64,000 nt of DNA from CAKZQX01 sp034437035 (GTDB lineage Bacteria > Chloroflexota > Chloroflexia > Chloroflexales > Chloroflexaceae). Positions 1 through 8,783 of this stretch are shown piece after piece (position 1 is the stretch's first letter; each line of letters starts with the position of its first letter). Below the pieces are notes generated by a model, which worked only from the letters and a program-made list of their open reading frames with translations, had not been told where the DNA came from and did no database searches. A program made the position numbers and the translations under genes. The DNA is taken from positions 1 through 64,000 of the forward strand of contig DAOTUI010000279.1 in the NCBI GenBank assembly GCA_034437035.1, in the 5' to 3' direction.

Positions 1-17
1 GGGCCGCGCGTACCTGA

Positions 18-2847
18 GTTTCAATCCCCGATGGGGATGTATGGTTTTTCAAATGTCGCAATCCCCAGCGCCTGGTAGATCCGGTCGGCCTGGTTTCAAT
101 CCCCGATGGGGATGTATGGTTTTTCAAATGGTAGCGCAGCGGCAAGCCTGGTTGAACTGGGAATTTGTTTCAATCCCCGATGGGGATGTATGGTTTTTCA
201 AATCAGATCACGGACGGCGACTGGTCGGTTGTCTATGATCGTTTCAATCCCCGATGGGGATGTATGGTTTTTCAAATCTCCAGGCCGCATCGTCGGGGCA
301 TGGGAACGCTTTGTTTCAATCCCCGATGGGGATGTATGGTTTTTCAAATCAGGCAGCTCAGTTTCGCAGTATGAGTTTTGCCATTGTTTCAATCCCCGAT
401 GGGGATGTATGGTTTTTCAAATCCTGGTCTTCTACCTGGCGCGGCCTCCGTCCTTTTGGATGTTTCAATCCCCGATGGGGATGTATGGTTTTTCAAATTT
501 TCGAGTTGGCGTATCGCCGGGCCTGTGCCCGAAGGAGGTTTCAATCCCCGATGGGGATGTATGGTTTTTCAAATCTTGCCACGGCGTAGCAGCGGCTCCA
601 TGTCCATTGGTTTCAATCCCCGATGGGGATGTATGGTTTTTCAAATCCGGGCGCGCATCAGGCGCGACGGGTGCGGGGTGGGGGTTTCAATCCCCGATGG
701 GGATGTATGGTTTTTCAAATGGAGGTTGCTGGATTGCAGAAGCGGGACATCGATCTTGTTTCAATCCCCGATGGGGATGTATGGTTTTTCAAATGTCGGC
801 ATTCCAAAGCTCATGGATGGTCGTTGTTCCGTTTCAATCCCCGATGGGGATGTATGGTTTTTCAAATATATACAAGAGGAGAGACAATGAAACAGCAAAC
901 AAGTTTCAATCCCCGATGGGGATGTATGGTTTTTCAAATGTGTGTGCGCTAAGAATTTAAGGATAAAAAATAATGGTTTCAATCCCCGATGGGGATGTAT
1001 GGTTTTTCAAATGAATCCCGAAATTACGACATACAATCGCATAGCAAGGTTTCAATCCCCGATGGGGATGTATGGTTTTTCAAATGATACGCATCAGCTC
1101 CTTCAGGACCATGCTGGCAATGTTTCAATCCCCGATGGGGATGTATGGTTTTTCAAATCGAAACCATCTATGCGATTGCGCTGGGCGATGAAGTGTTTCA
1201 ATCCCCGATGGGGATGTATGGTTTTTCAAATTCAGATAGTACGTCAGCTCCCGCTGACGGTGTGGCGGTTTCAATCCCCGATGGGGATGTATGGTTTTTC
1301 AAATCCTGTGTCGCCCTGGGTGATCGTTCTGTCGCGTTGGGTTTCAATCCCCGATGGGGATGTATGGTTTTTCAAATTCTTCCAGCGAAAAATCTGTATT
1401 TGATAAAGAAGCCAGTTTCAATCCCCGATGGGGATGTATGGTTTTTCAAATGTGGACGGGACGGCAACACGGCATATTCCGGCCTGGTTTCAATCCCCGA
1501 TGGGGATGTATGGTTTTTCAAATTTATCTTCCTGGAGGCAGTGGGCAGCCACCTCACGCGCGTTTCAATCCCCGATGGGGATGTATGGTTTTTCAAATCC
1601 CCCGTCGCGCGCCAGGGGCAACCCCTATCGAACTGTTTCAATCCCCGATGGGGATGTATGGTTTTTCAAATCCATCCGCCGCGTGCAACAGTTGCACAAT
1701 CCCGAGGTTTCAATCCCCGATGGGGATGTATGGTTTTTCAAATCCCGGCTATATCGCCGGCATCCGGCGCATGGCCGAGTTTCAATCCCCGATGGGGATG
1801 TATGGTTTTTCAAATCGCAGGTAATGATCCTGCGTGACCCGCTCCTGTGCCGTTTCAATCCCCGATGGGGATGTATGGTTTTTCAAATTCAGCAGTGAGG
1901 AAAGGATAGCAGCGCCATGTTTCTGGTTTCAATCCCCGATGGGGATGTATGGTTTTTCAAATCGGTACTGATGTGGTTCTCTCCGGCGTATCCCCGTGGT
2001 TTCAATCCCCGATGGGGATGTATGGTTTTTCAAATCCATTGCGAAAGATATGGCCCGCTGCCGTCGTCCTGGTTTCAATCCCCGATGGGGATGTATGGTT
2101 TTTCAAATCTCCTTTCAGATAAACCGGATAACGAATGAAAGCGGGGGTTTCAATCCCCGATGGGGATGTATGGTTTTTCAAATTTGAAATCCAACCAAAA
2201 CCAGAAGCTGCATATCACGAGGTTTCAATCCCCGATGGGGATGTATGGTTTTTCAAATGCCGGATTGGCCGGGTCCACCCCCTGCTCCAGGTCGGGTTTC
2301 AATCCCCGATGGGGATGTATGGTTTTTCAAATGGAGGATGTCTTTCCGCATCTTGCGGTCTGGCAGATGTTTCAATCCCCGATGGGGATGTATGGTTTTT
2401 CAAATTTCGCTGGCCCACACCAGCCGCTTACCCATCAGATCGTTTCAATCCCCGATGGGGATGTATGGTTTTTCAAATCAGCACCCCCGTGCGCTCGGCC
2501 ACCAGCACCTGGGCCTGTTTCAATCCCCGATGGGGATGTATGGTTTTTCAAATGCTGCGTGGCTCCCGCGGGTTCCGCCGCTAGCGGCGGGTTTCAATCC
2601 CCGATGGGGATGTATGGTTTTTCAAATCATAGCCATAATCGGTACCCGACACAATGTGTCGGTTTCAATCCCCGATGGGGATGTATGGTTTTTCAAATGC
2701 TACAAAGGAGGCACCCACGGATATGACTCTACTGGAGTTTCAATCCCCGATGGGGATGTATGGTTTTTCAAATCCTGGGCAAGAGCGGCTACGGCAAGAC
2801 CTGGTTTATTGTTTCAATCCCCGATGGGGATGTATGGTTTTTCAAAT
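18..2847 (-). CRISPR. CRISPR array, 39 repeats, 38 spacers
   Basis: A 37-base repeat starts at 18, 93, 167, 241 and so on to 2811; I counted 39 copies and found no base difference among those I compared. It begins GTTTCAATCC, carries the dyad ATCCCC-GAT-GGGGAT (6 bp stem, 3 nt loop) and ends TTTCAAAT. Spacers are 34-39 bases. Read on the minus strand the repeat ends in ATTGAAAC, the usual 8-nt 5' handle of type I and III crRNAs, so transcription is probably leftward from a leader at the right end. The array is already running at the left edge and may continue outside. No cas gene lies in the window, so the subtype cannot be set. Long open frames crossing the array in all frames are artefacts of stop-free repeats. 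Confidence 0.98.
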
Positions 2848-3040
2848 CCCGCCGTTGTGGAGGTGATTGGAATGCGGTAAAACCGGCCTTTTGCGAGAGC
2901 CTCGCGCCGAATGCCATTTTTTGCCGGCATGGTTGACCTCCTGCCACTATTATAACACACCTTTTACTGCATGCTACTGCCCAATCGGGGAGTTGCGAGC
3001 GACTCCCGGGATTCTGCCCCATGCTTTGCCTCTCGCAATT
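2848..3040 (-). promoter_or_regulatory. probable CRISPR leader with promoter
   Basis: This non-coding stretch lies between the last repeat and the response regulator. On the minus strand it has a perfect TATAAT at 2949-2954, about 100 bases before the first repeat in that direction, with only a weak -35 (GTAGCA, 2972-2977). Position, lack of genes and the ATTGAAAC polarity of the repeat make it the best leader candidate. From about 3041 a short direct repeat of AACTGCGA type runs to about 3072, with no clear role. Confidence 0.55.
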
Positions 3041-3088
3041 TACAGAACTGCAAACTGCGAACTGCGAACTGAGCCGTCAATGGCCCGG

Positions 3089-3739
3089 CTAGATCAGACC
3101 GAGCTTCCCGGCAGTGTAGACAATCTCCGTCCGGTGGTTAACATCGAGTTTGCGCATAATCTTGCGGATGTGAAACTTGACCGTGCTCGCGCTGATGGCG
3201 ATATGGTCGCCGATCTGGCGGTTGGAGTAGCCCTGCCGCAGCAGATGCATGATCTCCATCTCGCGCTTGGTAAACTCCAGCGCGGGTTGCCCCACATTCT
3301 CGCCACTTAGAACATTGCGCATCACCAGGGCCGCGCTGCGGGTATCCAGCGCCGACTCGCCCCGGTTCACGGCCCGGACAATCTTGACCAGATCAATTGC
3401 GTCCACATCCTTGAGCACATAGCCGCGCGCCCCGCTTCGGATCGCCTGCAGCACCAGGCGCTCCTCCAGGAAGGTCGTCAGCACAATCACCCCGGTCTGC
3501 GGGTAGCCGGCCGTGATCATCTGGCAGACATCAATGCCCTCGGCGGTGCCACGCTCGCCCAGGCTCAGGTCAAGCAGCACGATATCAGGCATGACGCTGT
3601 CCAGCATGCCCAGGGCGACCCGCCCGCTATCAGCCTCGCCGACCACTTCAATGCCCTGTTCCAACTCCAGGATTGAGCGCAACCCGTGGCGGACGATACT
3701 ATGATCATCAACAATCATTAACCGAATAGGCGTGTTCAC
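3089..3739 (-). CDS. NarL/FixJ-family response regulator
   Basis: A 216-residue two-domain regulator. The receiver domain (about residues 5-120) has the acidic pair D11/D12, the phospho-acceptor D57 in the motif IVLLDLSL, and the conserved lysine in GYVLKDVD. A LuxR-type helix-turn-helix fills about residues 150-212 (TKREMEIMHLLRQGYSNRQI, then STVKFHIRKIMRKL). Its start lies inside the end of the upstream kinase gene (32-base overlap), so the two are co-translated and almost certainly cognate. Such pairs control transcription in response to small molecules or redox state. The gene between them and the mycofactocin locus is an alcohol dehydrogenase, so an alcohol-related signal is possible but is only inferred from context. 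Confidence 0.93.
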   Translation of the reverse strand: MNTPIRLMIVDDHSIVRHGLRSILELEQGIEVVGEADSGRVALGMLDSVMPDIVLLDLSLGERGTAEGIDVCQMITAGYPQTGVIVLTTFLEERLVLQAIRSGARGYVLKDVDAIDLVKIVRAVNRGESALDTRSAALVMRNVLSGENVGQPALEFTKREMEIMHLLRQGYSNRQIGDHIAISASTVKFHIRKIMRKLDVNHRTEIVYTAGKLGLI

Positions 3740-5072
3740 ACTGGTTACTCCTGCTGATCATCTGGAGCGGTGCGATGATACAGACCTCCGTGCCGCCCGA
3801 CGGCCGGCGGGTGATAGTCAAATCGCCGCCGATCTCCTGCGCCCGCTCATGCATGCTGCAGAGCCCGAAGTGGCCGACCGGTTGGCCGGCGGGCGGCTCC
3901 TGCTCCCGGCGCAGATAGGCTTCCGGGATGCCGATGCCATCGTCGGTCACGGTAATCTGAACCAGCTCCGCCTCAAACTGAACCGCGATCCAGGCGTTGC
4001 CGGCCTGCGCATGTTTGTAGGCATTGAAGAGCGCTTCCTGCACAATATGGTAGCAGGCATACTCCAGTTCGGCGGGAAGCGTTCCCGGCGCATCCGCTAC
4101 CTGGATCTGCACCTGCAGATGGGTGCGGCGGGTGAAGTCGGTCGCCAGATCATGCAGTGCCTCGATCAGGCTGACCTGGCTGGTTTTGATCGTGGAAAGC
4201 TCAAAAATGGCCTCGCGGACGCGGGTAATCGCACCACGGGCCATCTCCTTGGTGCTACAGATGCGCTCATACACGGGCGTCTGTGGAGGCAACTGTGCAC
4301 GGCACCACTCCAGGTTCATGCCGATACTGATCAGATGCTGAGCGACATTATCGTGCAGTTCGCGCGCGATGCGGTTGCGCTCTTTGTTGACCGTCTCATT
4401 CTGGCGGGCGCGAATCAACCGCCGCCGGGCGCGCTCCAGTTGACGATTCTGCTCTTCCAGTTGCGTTTTTTGCCGGTAGGTTTCCTCGTAGTGGGCGGTC
4501 ACCTCGGCCCGCAGGCGCTCACTCTCCTCATAGAGCCGGGCATTCTCAAAAGCTACTGCCGCCTGGTTCGCCAGGGTTTGCAACACCGAAAGCTCCCGTT
4601 CATCCAGCACAAACTGATGCCCTGGTATAACTACCAGGGCACCGACGAGTTGCTGGCGCAGGAACATTGGTTCCCCCAGGATGCCGGGCAGGCCGGGCGT
4701 AATCGCTACAATCAGGCGGCGCTGCGCGATAACCTGGTCGATCACGGTATCCAGGGCCGGCGGCATGTCGGGGTTAGTCTGAATAGCCGCTTCATGCCCG
4801 TTGTAGCCGGCAATCCAGCGTCGGCGGTCAGCATCATTCAGGGCAATAACGGCCCAATCGGCTTCAAAATGCTGGGCGGCAACCCGGACCACTGCCTGAG
4901 CCAGGAAGGGTACGCCGCTGGTGGTGTTGCAGAGGGCCGCCGAGATATTGGCAATCGAAGCAATCGCCCGATCCAGGCGGCGTTCTTTTTCACGATACTC
5001 CGGGTAGTAGGTGCGCTTGGACGACTTGAGCCCGGTCAGATGTTCAAGCAGGTGTTCGCGCGTTGTTTCCAT
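3708..5072 (-). CDS. GAF-domain histidine kinase (HisKA_3 type)
   Basis: A 454-residue soluble sensor kinase with no membrane segment. A GAF sensory domain spans about residues 40-180, followed by a charged coiled coil (180-225), a HisKA_3 dimerisation box with the phospho-acceptor H240 (NRIARELHDN), and a HATPase domain with the N box (YHIVQEALFNAYKHA) and G boxes (VTDDGIGIPE, GHFGLCSMHERA). This is the NarX/DesK architecture that pairs with NarL-type regulators, and the regulator gene overlaps its 3' end. The start ATG at 5072 is the first in frame. The signal bound by the GAF domain cannot be read from sequence. A cytoplasmic sensor implies an internal metabolite or redox cue. Confidence 0.93.
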   Translation of the reverse strand: METTREHLLEHLTGLKSSKRTYYPEYREKERRLDRAIASIANISAALCNTTSGVPFLAQAVVRVAAQHFEADWAVIALNDADRRRWIAGYNGHEAAIQTNPDMPPALDTVIDQVIAQRRLIVAITPGLPGILGEPMFLRQQLVGALVVIPGHQFVLDERELSVLQTLANQAAVAFENARLYEESERLRAEVTAHYEETYRQKTQLEEQNRQLERARRRLIRARQNETVNKERNRIARELHDNVAQHLISIGMNLEWCRAQLPPQTPVYERICSTKEMARGAITRVREAIFELSTIKTSQVSLIEALHDLATDFTRRTHLQVQIQVADAPGTLPAELEYACYHIVQEALFNAYKHAQAGNAWIAVQFEAELVQITVTDDGIGIPEAYLRREQEPPAGQPVGHFGLCSMHERAQEIGGDLTITRRPSGGTEVCIIAPLQMISRSNQCEHAYSVNDC

Positions 5073-5096
5073 AACAGCATCTTTCTAACCGCATGA

Positions 5097-6242
5097 TTAC
5101 ATTGCTTTATGGAGCACTGCGGCGATCACGGCAGCAGTCGTCTCGCGTGGATTGGTCGCCATACATGCATCGCGCAGCGCATTTTCGCACACCATGGGCA
5201 GCAACTCCGCGGTCATCCCGATGGTCGCCAGCCGCTCCGTCAGGCCAATGCGATGGGACAGGTTGCGGACGGCAGCACTGGCGGCTGCGCCTGCTTCCAG
5301 GGGCGTCATGTCGGCGGTGTCGATACGCATGGCCCGGGCGATAGCGGCATAGCGCTCCGGACAGGCTTCCAGGTTGAACTCCATCACATACGGCAGCAGC
5401 AGGGCGCTCAACGCGCTGTGGTGCGAGTCGAGCAGACCGCCAATCTGATGGGCGATCGCATGGGTGGCGCCCAGGATCGCGTTCGAGAAGGCCAGCCCCG
5501 CGTGCAGACTGCCGCGCGCCATGGCTGCTTTGGCACACAGGTCACTGCCGCCGGCAACCGACAACGGCAAATGCGCAAAAATAAGCTCTATCGAACGCAG
5601 CGCATGCACATCGGTCAAAAACGTAGCCGCCAGGGAAACGTAAGCCTCAATGCTATGCGTCAGGGCATCCATCCCGATTGTCGCCGTCAGATAGGCGTCC
5701 TTGGTTGTCAAGAGCAGCGGATCAGTAATCGAAATATCCGGGATGAGCGACTTACTGATCAGCGTCATCTTGATACGCCGTACCGTATCGCTAATAATCG
5801 CAAACTGCGAGACATCGGCACCGCTGCCGCCGGTCGTTGGAACCATCACCATGGGCGGCAGGGGGCGCTGGATCTTATCGACACCTTCGTAAGCCTGAAT
5901 CCGGCCACCATTAGTGCTCAGGACCGCAATCCCTTTGGCGGCATCAATACAACTACCGCCACCGAGCGCAACCAGTGCATCACACTTCTTTTCGTGATAG
6001 CAGATAACACCGGCTTCGACCTCATAATCCTTGGGGTTGGGCGTCACCTCGGACCAGATCACATAGTCTACTTCGGCCTCAATATGCGGGAGCAGCGTTT
6101 CAAGCCAGCCGGCCGCGATTACGCCGGGATCGGTGACCAGCAGCACGCGGGTGGCCCCCAGTCGCCGTACGGCCTTCCCCACCTGTGCCAGTGAGCCAGC
6201 CCCAAAGATTACTTCAGGCACAACAAACTTGCAGAACTGCAT
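5097..6242 (-). CDS. iron-containing (group III) alcohol dehydrogenase
   Basis: Encodes a 381-residue Fe-ADH family enzyme that would oxidise an alcohol with NAD(P). The N-terminal Rossmann-like half has the nucleotide motif ALGGGSCIDAAKG. The metal ligands are visible as D and H in IGMDALTHSIEAY and the two histidines in GATHAIAHQIGG, with HH shortly after. I chose ATG 6242 (MQFCKFVVPEVIFGAG) because family proteins start there; a TTG at 6314 would add 24 unlike residues with no better ribosome site. It is 24 bases upstream of the kinase on the same strand, so the three genes probably form one unit. It is distinct from the methanol-dehydrogenase-like enzyme at 11576. Confidence 0.93.
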   Translation of the reverse strand: MQFCKFVVPEVIFGAGSLAQVGKAVRRLGATRVLLVTDPGVIAAGWLETLLPHIEAEVDYVIWSEVTPNPKDYEVEAGVICYHEKKCDALVALGGGSCIDAAKGIAVLSTNGGRIQAYEGVDKIQRPLPPMVMVPTTGGSGADVSQFAIISDTVRRIKMTLISKSLIPDISITDPLLLTTKDAYLTATIGMDALTHSIEAYVSLAATFLTDVHALRSIELIFAHLPLSVAGGSDLCAKAAMARGSLHAGLAFSNAILGATHAIAHQIGGLLDSHHSALSALLLPYVMEFNLEACPERYAAIARAMRIDTADMTPLEAGAAASAAVRNLSHRIGLTERLATIGMTAELLPMVCENALRDACMATNPRETTAAVIAAVLHKAM

Positions 6243-6903
6243 AGTCGTTATTTTGCTGTACGCTACATTCGGAAGTAGCTGCTTTTCCGATACTACGCTT
6301 GCAGTGTACTGCAAGATCTCATTCGGCGGTGCGAGTAAGGGAGTAAGCCGGGTTTGCAGGGAGGCGCTACGGCAGATGGACTGCGCGTATAACGTGGATC
6401 TGGGTGCAGATGTGATACCTGATGTACAGGGGGAAGACTGCCAGACGCCTCTCTGCGTATTCTCCGAAGACCTCCCGTGTCTCGGGTTTCTCTGATTGTC
6501 CGTACAGGTAATACAGGTTCCGAATACGGTGAACCGGGTTGCACTGCGCCGGGCGCAGGTTGAGCATATATAGAGTCATCAACGGGCTATTGAACTATTT
6601 TGCATTATACCGACCGGCGCGCACTACGTCAAATGGTTCCCCACAGAAGCCAGGCAACCTGTCCAGTTGGTTAGCAGGCTTACTGCCCTATCGGTCAACC
6701 TGCAATTATCCGGGCAGTGAGTTACAAGCCTGGGGTGAGAATGCTATGATGGGAAGCATCCAGCGTTTAGAGCCGTTTGACCGACAGCGGCGTATCCGGC
6801 CTGATACGGTGTCTGTGCTGTTATTCACAATGTATGGCATGGTCGGTCTATGCGGCCGGCTGGATATAAGGTTTCGCGCCTTGAACTAAGGAGAGACTTC
6901 GTT
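6243..6903. other. intergenic region upstream of the mycofactocin locus
   Basis: This 660-base gap separates the leftward dehydrogenase/two-component unit from the rightward precursor gene, so it must hold both divergent promoters. I see no convincing gene. The small minus-strand frames at 6293-6582 lack ribosome sites and family resemblance. A TTGACC at 6777-6782 and TGATAC at 6802-6807 are 19 bases apart, a weak promoter candidate for the plus strand. No TetR-type mftR gene is present here. Confidence 0.5.
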
Positions 6904-7089
6904 ATGGATCGTCAACACGATGCCACCGCCGTGGAAGTCATAACCACGCCCCCGGAAACGTACGCATATCCAACGACCGACGCCCAACACGCCACAAAGA
7001 ACCGCGTGAGCCGGAACGATACACCACAGATTCTCGCCGAACTGGTCATTGAGGAGGTCAGTATCGACGGCATGTGTGGCGTCTACTGA
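6904..7089 (+). CDS. mftA: mycofactocin precursor peptide MftA
   Basis: A 61-residue RiPP precursor. The C-terminus is IDGMCGVY, the hallmark of MftA; the last Val-Tyr pair (V60, Y61) is the part that becomes the redox cofactor after decarboxylation and cross-linking by MftC. Upstream of it lies the acidic leader ILAELVIEEVS recognised by MftB. A strong ribosome site (AAGGAGAG) stands 7-8 bases before ATG 6904. The leader of about 53 residues is longer than in many actinobacterial precursors and has a Pro/Thr-rich first half. It is the first gene of a rightward locus with mftB, mftC, mftE and mftF. The C-terminal motif makes the call near certain. Confidence 0.96.
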   Translation: MDRQHDATAVEVITTPPETYAYPTTDAQHATKNRVSRNDTPQILAELVIEEVSIDGMCGVY

Positions 7090-7101
7090 TCTGGTCTACG
7101 G

Positions 7102-7133
7102 CACAGGTGTGGGTGCCGGCACCCGCACCTGTG
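7102..7133 (+). terminator. hairpin directly after mftA
   Basis: A 32-base near-perfect palindrome (CACAGGTGTGGGTGCC against GGCACCCGCACCTGTG, one mismatch) starts 12 bases after the mftA stop. There is no T run, so it may act as a partial terminator or mRNA 3'-end stabiliser rather than a full terminator. Either would give more precursor than enzyme mRNA. The role is inferred. Confidence 0.55.
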
Positions 7134-7227
7134 GCGTAACGCTGACCGATGGGTCGTTTGGGCACGCCGGCGGAAGGGCTCAACCGGGTTAACCAGACCT
7201 CCGACATGGTGAATGGTTGCGTAGATT

Positions 7228-8037
7228 ATGGGGAAATTAGACGGAAAAGTTGCTTTCATTACTGGTGCTGCGCGGGGGCAGGGACGCGCCCATGCCGTAA
7301 CGATGGCGCGTGAGGGTGCCAATATTGTTGCGCTTGATATCTGCGCCGACCTGCCCTACCCGCGTTATGCCCTGGCACAGCGCAGCGATCTGGAGGAGAC
7401 CGTGTGTCAGGTGCAGGCCCATGGCTGCCGGGCGCTGGGGCTGGTGGCTGATGTGCGCAGTGCCGGCGCGATGGAAGCCGCCGTGCAGCAGGCCATTCGC
7501 GAGTTTGGGCAGATTGATATTCTGGTCTGCAACGCCGGGATTGCCGATATGTCGTTAACCTGGGATGTCACCGAGGAGTGGTGGGACACCATGCTGGATG
7601 TCAACCTCAAGGGCTACTGGCTGGCGGTAAAGTATGTTGTCCCCGCGATGATCGAGCGGCGGATGGGCGGGCGCATTGTGATGACCTCGTCGGTAGCCGG
7701 GCTGCGCGGGATGCCGGGCCTGGGGCACTACTGCGCGGCCAAATGGGGCGTGGTTGGTCTGGCGAAGTCGCTGGCGCTGGAGGTGGCCCAGTTTGGGATT
7801 ACCGTCAACACGCTCCACCCGACCGGCGTCAACACCGCGCTGATCGACGGCATGGCTACGGCGGCCGGTATGTCCCGGGAGGCGCTGGTTGATCACCTCT
7901 ATGCCAATAATCTGCTCCCGGTGCGCCTGGTTGAGCCGCAGGAAATTGCCAATGCCGCGCTCTGGCTGGTCTCCGATGAAGCCAGCCATATCACCGGTCA
8001 GGAGTTGAAGGTCGATGCCGGGATGCTGCTGAAGTAG
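7228..8037 (+). CDS. mycofactocin-coupled SDR oxidoreductase
   Basis: A 269-residue short-chain dehydrogenase with the cofactor motif TGAARGQGRAHA near residue 13, NAG (CNAGIADMS), and the catalytic serine (MTSSVAG) and Tyr-x-x-x-Lys (YCAAK). After beta-strand 2 it has the extra loop CADLPYPRYALAQRSDLEE, typical of the carveol-dehydrogenase-like SDRs that hold a non-exchangeable NAD and need mycofactocin as the electron acceptor. It probably oxidises a secondary alcohol or terpenoid-like substrate and hands the hydride to mycofactocin. Its place directly after mftA supports this. ATG 7228 matches the family N-terminus, though the ribosome site is weak. The substrate is unknown. Confidence 0.92.
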   Translation: MGKLDGKVAFITGAARGQGRAHAVTMAREGANIVALDICADLPYPRYALAQRSDLEETVCQVQAHGCRALGLVADVRSAGAMEAAVQQAIREFGQIDILVCNAGIADMSLTWDVTEEWWDTMLDVNLKGYWLAVKYVVPAMIERRMGGRIVMTSSVAGLRGMPGLGHYCAAKWGVVGLAKSLALEVAQFGITVNTLHPTGVNTALIDGMATAAGMSREALVDHLYANNLLPVRLVEPQEIANAALWLVSDEASHITGQELKVDAGMLLK

Positions 8038-8233
8038 CTGGTATGGGGTAACAGGGTAAGGGTTTGGACCGCGAAAGCCGCGAAATGAACGAAAAACGCG
8101 AAACTCCCAGACAGCAGTAGGGTGCATTCTATGCACTGTTCTTCTGCCACGCGCCAGACCCGCAGTACGTTCTCAACGTTCATGAAGCATGATCTACAAC
8201 GACTCTGGTTCAGGTTGACACAAGGCAAGAAGT

Positions 8234-8527
8234 ATGAATCTCGATGCCCACTACGCGCTTTCGCGTGATGCGGCGGTACGGCCCGAACGTTTTGGCGGGC
8301 TAGTCTATCGCTATGACAATCGCCGCCTCTATTTTCTCTACTCGCGTGACCTGGTCGATTTTGTGTGCAGCATTGATGGCGCATGTCCGCTGGGAGCGGC
8401 GCTGGATGCATTTCTGGCGACGCGCGCGCTGCCCGCTAATGCCCGCGAAGTGTTTGTTAATGCGCTAGTGCAGTTGGAACAGTTGAAGGTGCTAGAGGAG
8501 ACCTGTGATGCCGAAGTATATCATTGA
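8234..8527 (+). CDS. mftB: mycofactocin RRE chaperone MftB
   Basis: A 97-residue PqqD-like RiPP recognition element. It shows the MftB pattern: YALSRDAAVRPERFGGLVY, then NRRLYFLYSRDLVDFV, then a helical C-terminal half. MftB binds the leader of MftA and presents the C-terminal Val-Tyr to the radical SAM enzyme MftC. Here mftB is separated from mftC by more than 8 kb of other locus genes, whereas in actinobacteria mftA, B and C are adjacent. The last 20 bases overlap the start of the next gene, so the two are co-translated. The preceding 196-base gap holds only a small CGCGAAA-type direct repeat near 8070. Confidence 0.9.
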   Translation: MNLDAHYALSRDAAVRPERFGGLVYRYDNRRLYFLYSRDLVDFVCSIDGACPLGAALDAFLATRALPANAREVFVNALVQLEQLKVLEETCDAEVYH

Positions 8528-8783
8528 GCGTGAAATTCCGGGAGCCGGCAATCTCTCCCGCCAGGAGCTACAGTCCATTTCCCAGACATCCTGTAATGTA
8601 TTGACCGACCTGGGACCGCAGATCCAGTGGGTCGAGAGCTATGTTACAAATGACAAGATCTACTGCGTCTATATCGCGCCTGATGAAGCAAGTGTGCGCG
8701 ACCATGCGCAGCGGGGGGGCTTCCCGGCAAATTCAGTTGCGCGGGTGGCAACAATGATTGATCCAACCACTGCCGAAGCATGA
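8508..8783 (+). CDS. DUF4242 family protein
   Basis: A 91-residue small alpha/beta protein matching the DUF4242 pattern: MPKYIIEREIPGAGNLS, then VESYVTNDKIYCVYIAPDEA and VREHA-like VRDHAQRGGFPA. Members are small ferredoxin-fold proteins; a few bind nickel, but no function is established for most. The start is ATG 8508 with GAGGAG eight bases upstream, inside the end of mftB. Its stop overlaps the start of the next gene by four bases (ATGA). Tight coupling on both sides says it works with the mycofactocin genes, but the role is unknown. Confidence 0.8.
   Translation: MPKYIIEREIPGAGNLSRQELQSISQTSCNVLTDLGPQIQWVESYVTNDKIYCVYIAPDEASVRDHAQRGGFPANSVARVATMIDPTTAEA

Noticed and set aside
41..2880. 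Many overlapping open frames through the CRISPR array on both strands
   Set aside because: They consist of the translated repeat (IPDGDVWFF and its other frames) joined to spacers; the repeat has no stop in most frames, so long frames arise by chance.
3732..5096. A 454-residue plus-strand frame opposite the histidine kinase
   Set aside because: Same shadow effect; the minus-strand product has all kinase motifs.
6293..6582. Two minus-strand frames (71 and 83 residues) upstream of the Fe-ADH
   Set aside because: They overlap each other in different frames, lack ribosome sites and resemble no family.
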